Shown here piece by piece: positions 10,274 through 18,021 of a stretch of DNA of 64,000 bases. This DNA is from Gammaproteobacteria bacterium. Its GTDB lineage: Bacteria; Pseudomonadota; Gammaproteobacteria; JAPPPA01. The stretch lies in assembly GCA_030425645.1 (NCBI GenBank), contig JAUHZK010000001.1:62001-126000 (forward strand), written 5' to 3'. A program made the position numbers and the translations under genes. Position 1 is the first letter of the stretch. Each line of letters opens with the position of its first letter. The notes under the pieces are model-generated. The model was not told where the DNA came from. It saw only the letters and a list, made by a program, of their open reading frames with translations, and searched no databases.

Positions 10274-11311
10274 ATGACAGATAAACCCTATCGAATTCTC
10301 GCTATTGATGGCGGTGGCGTACGCGGCCTGATTCCAGCCATTTGGTTAGCCCGTTTAGAAAAAGAACTAGGGCAGCCGCTGAATCGCTATTTTGACCTCG
10401 TTGTTGGCACCAGCACCGGCAGCCTCTTGGCCTGCGCCGTGGCCAATGGCACACCAATGGCGGAAACCGCTCAAATTTATATTGACCGTGCCGCGCAAGT
10501 GTTTCCTCAGGGTGATGGCCGCTTTTGGGATAACGCCAAACGTTTTGTTACTCAGCGTTTTGCTGGCCCGCAATACAAGGCTGATGGTCTGCAAACCACT
10601 TTGAAAGATGTCTTTAACGACAAGCAGTTTGGTGAGTGCAAAATTCCCACCATGGTCACTACCTATAACCTGCTTAACCGTCGTGCCTTAATGCTTAAAA
10701 GTTGGCGTGGTGATCACGGCAGTTTGCCGATGTGGGAAGTCTGCGCCGCCTCTAGTTCTGCCCCGACCTTTTTCCCCGCGCATGTGATGCGTGTTGGTGT
10801 GGCGGACTTGCCGTTAGTCGACGGTGGCGTGGTTGCTGCGAGTCCGGCAGCATCGGCGCTCACTGAAGCTATTCGCTTAAACCGTGAAGAAGGCCTCGAG
10901 CGCAGCATGGATGACTATGTCATGGTCAGCCTTGGTACCGGTGTTTCTACGCGACATATCTCCATCGAAGAAGGACTGAGCTGGGGTCCTTGGGACTGGG
11001 CTATTCCGCTGTTTGATATTGTTTTTGATGGTAACCGCCAAGCGGTTAACTATATGTGTCGCAACCTACTAACGCCGGAAAACTATATTCGCGTGCAGGT
11101 ACGCCTTGATGCGGCGAGCAGTGATATGGACAACGCCGACCCGAGCAATATCAATGCCCTAGCGGCGATTGCGCAGAACTATATGGCGCAAGACGAAGGC
11201 AAGCACACCATCGAGCGGATAGTGAAAAAGCTCCAGAGCTGTTCGCCTAACAATGGTGGCCAAGTACATGCGCTGCGCCCGAGTGACCCATTTACCGGCC
11301 AAGCGCATTAG
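10274..11311 (+). CDS. Patatin-like phospholipase
   Basis: A 345-residue patatin-family lipid acyl hydrolase with a Ser-Asp dyad. The N-terminus shows the oxyanion motif DGGGVRG, then the nucleophile elbow GTSTG at residues 45-49 (Ser47), and the catalytic aspartate in DGG at 183-185. No signal peptide is visible, so it should act from the cytoplasm on membrane lipids. It resembles CapV-type effectors only in the general family motifs and has no cyclase partner nearby. It could be a housekeeping phospholipase. The start follows GGAGAG, which lies in the arm of an inverted repeat. Confidence 0.92.
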   Translation: MTDKPYRILAIDGGGVRGLIPAIWLARLEKELGQPLNRYFDLVVGTSTGSLLACAVANGTPMAETAQIYIDRAAQVFPQGDGRFWDNAKRFVTQRFAGPQYKADGLQTTLKDVFNDKQFGECKIPTMVTTYNLLNRRALMLKSWRGDHGSLPMWEVCAASSSAPTFFPAHVMRVGVADLPLVDGGVVAASPAASALTEAIRLNREEGLERSMDDYVMVSLGTGVSTRHISIEEGLSWGPWDWAIPLFDIVFDGNRQAVNYMCRNLLTPENYIRVQVRLDAASSDMDNADPSNINALAAIAQNYMAQDEGKHTIERIVKKLQSCSPNNGGQVHALRPSDPFTGQAH

Positions 11312-11437
11312 TTAATCCGTGCCCTAAAAAGCTGTCTAGATTGTAGCCAGCCCTGCTTTCCGCTATCCTTCCGCGGCTATTTTCGCCCGCGCCCCTCTGG
11401 CGTGGCGGAAAATTCGATTTAAAACAGGAGTTCTTCC

Positions 11438-12415
11438 ATGAAACAACCTTTGCGCGTCACCATTACCGGTGCTGCTGGCCAAATCGGCTACGCAATGGCT
11501 TTCCGTATTGCCTCAGGCGACATGCTGGGCAAAGACCAACCCGTTATTCTGCAGTTGCTAGAAATCACCCCAGCGCTAGACGCTCTTAAAGGTGTGGTTA
11601 TGGAACTGAATGACTGTGCTTTCCCATTGGTGCACGGCATTGTTGCTACCGACAAGCTTGAAGAAGCTTTCGACGGCACTGATTACGCATTGCTTGTTGG
11701 CGCACGTCCTCGTGGCCCAGGCATGGAGCGTAAAGATTTGTTGTCTGCTAACGGCGCTATCTTTGGCCCACAAGGCAAGGCAATCAACGACCACGCTAGC
11801 CGTGACGTTAAAGTATTGGTTGTAGGTAACCCTGCTAACACCAACGCTTTGATCGCTCAGTGCAATGCACCTGACCTGAACCCAGGCCAGTTCACTGCAA
11901 TGATGCGTTTGGACCACAACCGTGCGATCAGCCAGTTGGCTGAGAAAACCGGCGCTCACAGCACCGACGTTGACAGCATGATTGTTTGGGGCAACCACTC
12001 TGCTACTCAATACCCTGATCTTCATCACACCACTGTGAAAGGTCAGCCAGCATTGGATCAAGTCGACGCAGACTGGTACGCGAATGACTACATTCCTACC
12101 GTACAGCAACGTGGCGCAGCCATTATTGCTGCTCGTGGTGCTTCTTCTGCGGCTTCTGCTGCGGGCGCAGCGATCGACCATATGCGTAACTGGCACTTGG
12201 GTTCTGACGGCAAAATCGTTTCTATGGCGATTCCTTCAGACGGTAGCTACGGCATCGAGCCAGGCATCATTTTCTCTTACCCAGTGATCTGCAAAGATGG
12301 CGGTTACGAGATTGTGCAAGGCCTAGAAATCAACGAGTTCAGCCAAGAGCGTATTAACGCGACTGAAGCTGAGCTACGTGAAGAGCGTGCTGCGGTAGAA
12401 GATCTACTTGGCTAA
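11438..12415 (+). CDS. mdh: Malate dehydrogenase
   Basis: NAD-dependent interconversion of malate and oxaloacetate in the TCA cycle; cytoplasmic. The 325-residue protein has the Rossmann motif [20 protein letters not shown], the substrate-binding arginine loop in [14 protein letters not shown], the NAD-contacting VGNPANTNA and the catalytic histidine in [11 protein letters not shown]. This is the class typical of Burkholderia/Xanthomonas/Cellvibrio-like bacteria, not the E. coli type. An AGGAG site precedes the ATG, and a strong terminator follows the stop. Its promoter should lie in the 126-base gap after the patatin gene. Confidence 0.98.
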   Translation: MKQPLRVTITGAAGQIGYAMAFRIASGDMLGKDQPVILQLLEITPALDALKGVVMELNDCAFPLVHGIVATDKLEEAFDGTDYALLVGARPRGPGMERKDLLSANGAIFGPQGKAINDHASRDVKVLVVGNPANTNALIAQCNAPDLNPGQFTAMMRLDHNRAISQLAEKTGAHSTDVDSMIVWGNHSATQYPDLHHTTVKGQPALDQVDADWYANDYIPTVQQRGAAIIAARGASSAASAAGAAIDHMRNWHLGSDGKIVSMAIPSDGSYGIEPGIIFSYPVICKDGGYEIVQGLEINEFSQERINATEAELREERAAVEDLLG

Positions 12416-12434
12416 TCGCTTGCTAGCGTGATTT

Positions 12435-12469
12435 AAAAAGGCCGCTTGGGTTTCCAAGCGGCCTTTTTT
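12435..12469. terminator. Bidirectional terminator between mdh and the YhhN-like gene
   Basis: GGCCGCTTGG (12440-12449), GTTT loop, CCAAGCGGCC (12454-12463), flanked by A5 on the left and T6 on the right, so it can stop transcription of both convergent genes. Confidence 0.93.
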
Positions 12470-12482
12470 ATGGAGCTGATTT

Positions 12483-13274
12483 TTAGCGGCTTGTTTCCGC
12501 TTCAAGCCTGGCACCCAGCACCGGCAGGCGCACAATTAAACATTGTGCGCCAATATAGCTCAGCCAAACCCAATGGGTTGCCATGCCAGTCGGTACGCCG
12601 CCTTGGTTAAGCGCAATGCCAATTAAAGCGTCAGAAATCATAAATGAGATAGCGCCAACGGTTACCCAGTAGGCAGTGCGACCCCAAACGTAGCTGAGCC
12701 AGCCACTGGTGATCCCCATCAGAACAACCAAGCAGACATAGAAAAGTGTTGCTCGTTGGATCAACACGGACATGTCATTGTCAAACACGAGCCGCCAAAG
12801 CAGCACTGAAGCCGGTAACCAAACAATTAGGCTGGCCAGTTTCAAGGTTTTAATTCGATTGCTATTTATATGACTGGCTGCGGCACTGCTACTACGCCAA
12901 AACAGCAGCACATAAATACTTTGCATCACCGCAAAGGCGGGAATTGAAAGTAAGTGACGTTGGGCAGTAATACCACTTAGGTCAACTAAGCCCGAGTTAA
13001 TCAGGTCGCCGCTAAAAGCGAACAGCAGTGCTATGAATAACCACCGCGCTTGCCAAGCCCAGTGTGAGTCCGCTTGTTTAAGGTGGCTAAAGTTGCGATA
13101 GCTAAGCAGCAACAGCGCGGCCATTTGCAGTAAATGGACTACTCGCAGGCCGGGCATCCATTGTGGCTGCTGTTGCAGCGCAAAGATCGCGGCTACTTCA
13201 AAGACAAACGCGGCGGCTAACAGTAACCATGTCTGCGCAACCATGCGCTCACTAGTAGCTACCCAGTTGCTCAT
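12483..13274 (-). CDS. YhhN-like (TMEM86/lysoplasmalogenase family) membrane protein
   Basis: A 263-residue integral membrane protein with about eight hydrophobic segments and no signal peptide. The arrangement and two short acidic motifs in membrane segments (FSGDLINS and MISDALIGI) resemble the YhhN family, whose characterised animal members cleave the vinyl-ether bond of lysoplasmalogens. The ATG lies one base after the glpK stop, so the two genes are almost certainly co-translated. A link between glycerol phosphorylation and an ether-lipid enzyme would be sensible but is inference. It could instead be an unrelated polytopic protein. Confidence 0.5.
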   Translation of the reverse strand: MSNWVATSERMVAQTWLLLAAAFVFEVAAIFALQQQPQWMPGLRVVHLLQMAALLLLSYRNFSHLKQADSHWAWQARWLFIALLFAFSGDLINSGLVDLSGITAQRHLLSIPAFAVMQSIYVLLFWRSSSAAASHINSNRIKTLKLASLIVWLPASVLLWRLVFDNDMSVLIQRATLFYVCLVVLMGITSGWLSYVWGRTAYWVTVGAISFMISDALIGIALNQGGVPTGMATHWVWLSYIGAQCLIVRLPVLGARLEAETSR

Positions 13275-13275
13275 G

Positions 13276-14757
13276 CTATTTGGCGCGGACTTTGCGCACG
13301 GCGTTTTGCCAGCCGCGATAGCGTCGTTCCCGGTCTACTTCGGTCATACGGCTATTAAAGCGTTGCTCGCAACGCCAATGACTGCCAATTTCGTCCAATG
13401 ATTCGTAAACACCGGCAGCAAGGCCCGCTAAATAAGCGGCGCCCAAGGCGGTGGTCTCGGTTACCTCAGGCCGTTCGCAGGGACTGCCGAGCATGTCAGC
13501 TAAGCGCTGCACTACCCAGTCATTCACAACCATGCCGCCGTCTACGCGAAGGGTGTCAATTTGCGCGCCGTCGGCCCGCATCGCATCAAGCAAGTCGCGG
13601 GTTTGATAAGCAACTGACTCGAGCGCTGCCCTTACCACATGGGCAATCCCAGTATCGCGGGTGATACCGAGTACCGCGCCGCGAGCGTCGGGATCCCAAT
13701 ACGGTGCGCCCAAACCCGTAAACGCAGGTACTAGATAAACCCCGTGTGAAGAGTCGATGCCTTCCGCTAGGGCCTTGGTTTCGCCGGCTTTTTGAATCAG
13801 TTCGAGGCCATCACGTAACCATTGCACGGCGGTGCCAGCATTAAAAATAGACCCTTCTAGGGCGTAGGTGGTTTTGCCGTTAAGGCGATAAGCCACCGTT
13901 GTTAGCAGGCGGTTTTTCGATGCCAACGGTTTGTCGCCGGTATTAAGCATCACAAAACAGCCGGTGCCGTAAGTACTTTTAATCATGCCCGGCTCAAAGC
14001 AGGCCTGACCGACGGTGGCGGCCTGTTGGTCGCCAATCAGGGCGCGGATAGGAATGGCCGCGCCAAACAGCTCAGGGTCAGTTTCGCCGTAGTTATCGGC
14101 TGAATCTTTAACCTCGGGTAATACCGCGGCGGGTACATTGAGTAGCTCTAACAACTCTCGATCCCATTCGCCGCTACGGATGTTATATAGCAGTGTGCGA
14201 CAGGCGTTACTGGCGTCGGTGGCATGCTGTTTACCGCCAGTCAGGCGCCAAAGTAAAAAGGTATCGATGGTGCCAAATGCTAGCTCGCCGTTTTCGGCGC
14301 GCTTACGCAAACCTGGGTCGCGATCTAGAATCCAAGCTAGTTTGGTGCCGGAGAAATAGGCGTCGAGTAGCAGGCCAGTGCGCTTGGTGACCATGTCTTC
14401 GACACCCTCGTCACGCAACTTGGCGCAATGTTCGGCGGTACGGCGGTCTTGCCAGACGATGGCGTTGTAAACCGGCTTTCCAGTTTCACGATCCCACACT
14501 ACAGTGGTTTCGCGTTGGTTGGTAATGCCGATACCAGCAATGTCGCTGGCACTAATATTGGCGTCGGCGATGGCTTGGCGGCAGGTGTTTAAAGTGGTTT
14601 CCCAAATTTGTTCGGGGTCATGCTCTACCCAGCCGTCGGTTGGATAAATCTGGTCAAATTCCTGTTGCCCAACGCCGAGCTGTTGCCCGTCTTGATTGAA
14701 AATAATGGCGCGGCTGCTTGTGGTACCTTGGTCAATAGCCAAGAGATAGGTAGTCAT
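13276..14757 (-). CDS. glpK: Glycerol kinase
   Basis: Phosphorylates glycerol to sn-glycerol-3-phosphate; cytoplasmic FGGY-family sugar kinase. The 493-residue protein starts [14 protein letters not shown], has the family blocks [30 protein letters not shown] and [14 protein letters not shown], and ends with the second ATP-binding half containing [18 protein letters not shown] gives a good ribosome site. No glpF, glpD or glpR is adjacent; the only operon partner is the YhhN-like membrane gene. The glycerol may come from the lipases encoded nearby (inference). Confidence 0.98.
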   Translation of the reverse strand: MTTYLLAIDQGTTSSRAIIFNQDGQQLGVGQQEFDQIYPTDGWVEHDPEQIWETTLNTCRQAIADANISASDIAGIGITNQRETTVVWDRETGKPVYNAIVWQDRRTAEHCAKLRDEGVEDMVTKRTGLLLDAYFSGTKLAWILDRDPGLRKRAENGELAFGTIDTFLLWRLTGGKQHATDASNACRTLLYNIRSGEWDRELLELLNVPAAVLPEVKDSADNYGETDPELFGAAIPIRALIGDQQAATVGQACFEPGMIKSTYGTGCFVMLNTGDKPLASKNRLLTTVAYRLNGKTTYALEGSIFNAGTAVQWLRDGLELIQKAGETKALAEGIDSSHGVYLVPAFTGLGAPYWDPDARGAVLGITRDTGIAHVVRAALESVAYQTRDLLDAMRADGAQIDTLRVDGGMVVNDWVVQRLADMLGSPCERPEVTETTALGAAYLAGLAAGVYESLDEIGSHWRCEQRFNSRMTEVDRERRYRGWQNAVRKVRAK

Positions 14758-14867
14758 GCGCGGTCCCCTGTGGCGCTGGTTCTTTTTCGTGGCTAGAGCA
14801 TGGCGTTGTCAGCCTTTACGGTCAAGGCTTTACAATAAACTTGCTACCAAGAAGTGGGGTAAAAAGA

Positions 14868-15797
14868 ATGCAAGCCATACAGTTTGAAGTCACCACTGAT
14901 GACGGATTGCCGCTATTTGTACGTGGCTGGCTGCCCGCCGCTGAGACGCCAAAGGCGATTATTCAGATCGCCCATGGCATGGCTGAACACAGTGCGCGCT
15001 ACCAGTGGCTGGCAACACAGTTCACACAGGCAGGCTTTGCCGTGTATGCCAATGATCATCGAGGTCACGGCGAAACGGCCGTAGCGCAAAAAATGCCGCA
15101 TGGCTTCTTTGCCGATTCCCAGGGCTGGCAGAAAGTGGTGGATGATTTAGCGGCGGTGAATCGCCATATTCAGGCCCAGCACGTTGGCGTGCCGGTGTTG
15201 CTATTGGCGCACAGCATGGGCTCGCATATCGGGCAAAGTTATCTAATTCGCTATGGCGACACGGTCTCGGCTGCAATGTTAAGTGGCACTAGGGGCTCAA
15301 CCGGACCGATACGTTATCTAGGTCAGTTACTGGCCTTGGTCGAAAGCTGGCGGGTTGGCGCGCGTGGCCAAAGCGGCTTGTTAGATTCGATGTCTTATGA
15401 CGCCTTCAACAAGAGTTTTCGTCCTGCTAGAACCCGGTTTGACTGGCTCTCTCGAGATCAGAGCCAAGTAGACAAATACATTGCTGATCCTTGGTGTGGC
15501 TTTTCTTGTTCGCCCCGTATGTGGCGGGACTTGTTGGGTGGTTTGGGTTTTAATGACCAGCGCCGCCAGCAAAATAAAATCAACAAGCATCTACCTATCG
15601 CCCTGATCACGGGCGCACGCGACACTAGTAATGACGCCGAGGCGGGTGTTCGTAAACTAGAAAAGCGATATCTGGCTGTAGGAATTAAACGTGTTGATGT
15701 CCGGGTGTATGCAGACGGCCGTCATGAAATGTTTAATGAGATTAATCGCGAAGAGGTAGCCAGCGATACCATCGCTTGGTTTAATAGCTGCCTATAA
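14868..15797 (+). CDS. Alpha/beta hydrolase, monoacylglycerol-lipase-like (Hydrolase_4)
   Basis: A soluble hydrolase of 309 residues from the chosen ATG, which is preceded by GGGGTAAAAAGA; an upstream TTG at 14841 is in frame but has no better site. It shows the order typical of monoglyceride lipases: HGMAEHSARY near the oxyanion hole, NDHRGHGE, nucleophile elbow AHSMGS, and a late acid and histidine (TGARDTSND, DGRHEMFNE). It is divergently transcribed from glpK, so a lipid-to-glycerol pathway is possible: monoacylglycerol hydrolysis here and glycerol phosphorylation next door. That pairing is an inference from position. Confidence 0.85.
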   Translation: MQAIQFEVTTDDGLPLFVRGWLPAAETPKAIIQIAHGMAEHSARYQWLATQFTQAGFAVYANDHRGHGETAVAQKMPHGFFADSQGWQKVVDDLAAVNRHIQAQHVGVPVLLLAHSMGSHIGQSYLIRYGDTVSAAMLSGTRGSTGPIRYLGQLLALVESWRVGARGQSGLLDSMSYDAFNKSFRPARTRFDWLSRDQSQVDKYIADPWCGFSCSPRMWRDLLGGLGFNDQRRQQNKINKHLPIALITGARDTSNDAEAGVRKLEKRYLAVGIKRVDVRVYADGRHEMFNEINREEVASDTIAWFNSCL

Positions 15798-15835
15798 GTC
15801 CGCTGTTTTATACATTTCGGTGGCGACTGGGTAAC

Positions 15836-15849
15836 GCGGATCAATCCGC
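15836..15849 (+). promoter_or_regulatory. Perfect inverted repeat ahead of the export cluster
   Basis: GCGGAT-CA-ATCCGC lies 13 bases before the ATG at 15863, directly upstream of TTTGGGGAAA (15851-15860), which serves as ribosome site. It could be an operator or leader hairpin. The second unit of the cluster has the same arrangement. Confidence 0.4.
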
Positions 15850-15862
15850 ATTTGGGGAAAAC

Positions 15863-16630
15863 ATGTTGGGTTTAATAACACGGAGCTATGCCAGGACGAT
15901 GTTCTCGGCAGGTTTGCTCTGTCTCGTTCTGGTGTGGCCGGCGCTGCTACAAGCGCAGCCGTTGCCGGCTATTTTCGTAGCAGAACAACAAGCGGTATTG
16001 GCGGCGGAACGCCCTGCCTTGTTAAAAAGCTTGCCGGTTAAGGTAGGTGAACAGGTTGAAAAAGGGCAGCTGCTAGCTGTTTTTGACAGTGGTGAATTAG
16101 AACGTGATTTGGCCACTAGCCGTGCGCAACGTAATTACTTGTTAGACGAGATAACCGCCACAGAACGGCTCATACAACAAGGAATGGCAAAGGCGGGTGA
16201 CTTGGCCAAGCTGAAGAAAGACGCCGACATAGCCCTCGCCAATATTCTTTGGTTGAAAGGCCAAGCGAGTCGCGCTCGCCTTACCGCGCCCTTTAGTGGC
16301 ACGGTCGTGGCTTTGCATGCCAATGCGCATGAATGGTTACAAACCGGCCAACCGCTGCTGAAACTGGTTGCAGAAGACGATTTGAGTTTAGTCACCAGCG
16401 TGCAAGAGCAAATGGCGGCTAACTTGCAAATAGGCACCGTCTACCTCGTTAAAATTATGGCGCTGAAAACGCAAATTAAGGCCAAGCTAACGGCGGTGTT
16501 GCCACAGGTAGATGTCCAAAGTGGCACGGTGGATATTCGTTTAAAACCTTTGTTTGTGGATGGGCAAGCCGCAGCAGTATTTCCAGGTATGCGCGCCCAG
16601 CTTTCGTTGTTGGAGGTAGATGGTGACTGA
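15863..16630 (+). CDS. HlyD/RND-type periplasmic adaptor protein
   Basis: A 255-residue membrane-fusion-type adaptor. A long n-region is followed by a hydrophobic stretch ending ALLQAQ, so it is probably exported and cleaved, or anchored. It then has a lipoyl-like half (VKVGEQVEKGQLLAVFDSGELE), a short helical hairpin (about residues 75-130), the second lipoyl half (LTAPFSGTVVALHANAHEWLQTGQPLLKL) and a beta-barrel. Such proteins bridge an inner-membrane component to a TolC-type channel. The next gene starts inside its last codons (11-base overlap). No pump gene of the ABC, RND or MFS type is present in the cluster. A downstream ATG at 15899 is an alternative start. Confidence 0.88.
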   Translation: MLGLITRSYARTMFSAGLLCLVLVWPALLQAQPLPAIFVAEQQAVLAAERPALLKSLPVKVGEQVEKGQLLAVFDSGELERDLATSRAQRNYLLDEITATERLIQQGMAKAGDLAKLKKDADIALANILWLKGQASRARLTAPFSGTVVALHANAHEWLQTGQPLLKLVAEDDLSLVTSVQEQMAANLQIGTVYLVKIMALKTQIKAKLTAVLPQVDVQSGTVDIRLKPLFVDGQAAAVFPGMRAQLSLLEVDGD

Positions 16631-17867
16631 ACCAGCCAGCCAACTTTTAGCGCAGGTACTACAGATAACGGTAGATGTTGCGAAAGACACCAATTTAACC
16701 ACTGCGCGGCAGTTGCTAGCGGCCAAACTAGCGGCCCTATTCCGCGCCGACCGAGTATTGCTGGTGGCGACTACCGGCAAAGCTAAGCTGATTGCCAGCG
16801 ACAGCTATACGGGTCGCCCGCCCGCCAATGCATATAGCGACGAGCTGCTCATGACGGCGGCGAAGATGAAGGCGCAGGCCGATGGCGACAGCTGCTTTGA
16901 GCAACAGAACCTCTGGTTAGCACTGGGTGCTGGCCAAGCATTATTGCTGCAGCGGCCGGCCGCTAACCCGTGGCAAGCGGCAGAGTTGCAGTTACTAAAG
17001 CAGGTCGCGCCGGCATTGGCAGCCTCGATCCGCCCCAGTCGGGAATCACGCCAATGGCGTCAGCGTCGATGGGCAATACTCGCCTTAGTGTTGGCTGCGC
17101 TAATGCTGCCGGTACCGGATACGGTGGTGGCGCCGGCGCTGGTTGAGTCACAGCAGGCTGATCAGGTTTATGCGCCGTTAAGTGGTGTGGTTGAAACCTT
17201 GCTAGTTAAACCAGGAGCGACGGTTGAGGTAGGCGACTTGTTGCTGCGTTACCAGCAGCGTGACTGGCAACAACAGCGGCGACAGGCGCTGCGTGAGCAA
17301 CAGCTGGCTGAGGCCGAGCTCGAGCGCCTCAGCGCAGCCGCTTGGCAAGATAGCCAGGCCCGCGCCGCGATGCCAGCGCAGCAACTGCGGATTGAGCAGG
17401 CAACTCAACAGCTAAGCTACCTAGAGACGTTGTTGGCAGATACGGAGGTACGTGCCGAACAGGCTGGCACGCTGCTGTTGGATGATGCGCAGGAGTTGTC
17501 GGGCGCACTGGTGCAAGCAGGTGAGTTGTTGTTTACGGTGGCGGACGCGGAGCAGTTACGCCTAAAGCTGAATGTGTCGGTGGCCGATTTTGGTAAGTTG
17601 GCACCCGGCGGCACATTGCATTTCCGTACTGACGCGGCACCGTTTAAACGCTGGTCAGCAACACTATCTCATCTTGGAGCGGAAGTGCAGCTGTCGGAAC
17701 AGCAACAACCGAGCATCGTTGCGATGGCGTCTTTTGCAGAACCGAGCGAAGTCGCGCTGCGTTTGGGAGAACGCGGCACGGCCAGAATTGATGCCGGTTG
17801 GACGCTATTGGGCATTAAGGTTTTCCGCAAGCCCTGGCAGCAACTTCGTCGCGTATTACCGTTCTAG
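16620..17867 (+). CDS. GAF-like domain/HlyD fusion membrane adaptor
   Basis: A 415-residue protein with three parts. Residues 1 to about 140 form a soluble GAF-like domain (VDVAKDTNLTTARQLLAAKL start, FRADRVLLV, GQALLLQRP). One membrane segment follows at about 147-165 (WAILALVLAALMLPVPDTV). The periplasmic part is HlyD-like, with split lipoyl motifs (YAPLSGVVETLLVKPGATVEVGDLLL and RAEQAGTLLLDDAQELSGALVQAGELLF) around a coiled coil at about 215-285. It should sit in the inner membrane with the GAF-like domain in the cytoplasm. The start overlaps the first adaptor gene; a GTG one codon later is possible. A sensing role for the GAF part is inference. Confidence 0.85.
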   Translation: MVTEPASQLLAQVLQITVDVAKDTNLTTARQLLAAKLAALFRADRVLLVATTGKAKLIASDSYTGRPPANAYSDELLMTAAKMKAQADGDSCFEQQNLWLALGAGQALLLQRPAANPWQAAELQLLKQVAPALAASIRPSRESRQWRQRRWAILALVLAALMLPVPDTVVAPALVESQQADQVYAPLSGVVETLLVKPGATVEVGDLLLRYQQRDWQQQRRQALREQQLAEAELERLSAAAWQDSQARAAMPAQQLRIEQATQQLSYLETLLADTEVRAEQAGTLLLDDAQELSGALVQAGELLFTVADAEQLRLKLNVSVADFGKLAPGGTLHFRTDAAPFKRWSATLSHLGAEVQLSEQQQPSIVAMASFAEPSEVALRLGERGTARIDAGWTLLGIKVFRKPWQQLRRVLPF

Positions 17868-18021
17868 TTATATTTAAAACTTTTATTAACTAATCGTTCT
17901 AATTACTTGATTTTATTACATTGCTCTTCGCTGTATTATTAATTAACGTATAAGACACAAATTAACCGATCGTAAATCCTGCTGCGAGGGGCATTCGCAG
18001 CTCCATTTTGGGGAAAGTGCC
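17868..18021 (+). promoter_or_regulatory. AT-rich leader of the second export unit, with hairpin and GGGG ribosome site
   Basis: A 154-base gap, A+T-rich in its first half, with TATAAG at 17949-17954 as a possible -10. A hairpin GCTGCGA (17981-17987)/TCGCAGC (17995-18001) with a GGGGCAT loop comes next, then TTTGGGGAAA (18007-18016) ahead of the ATG. The hairpin plus TTTGGGGAAA order repeats that upstream of 15863. I could not identify a convincing -35. Confidence 0.4.

Noticed and set aside
10274-11311. Patatin as a CapV-type CBASS effector
   Set aside because: No cyclic-oligonucleotide synthase, ubiquitin-like or HORMA/TRIP13 genes are nearby; neighbours are hemE and mdh.
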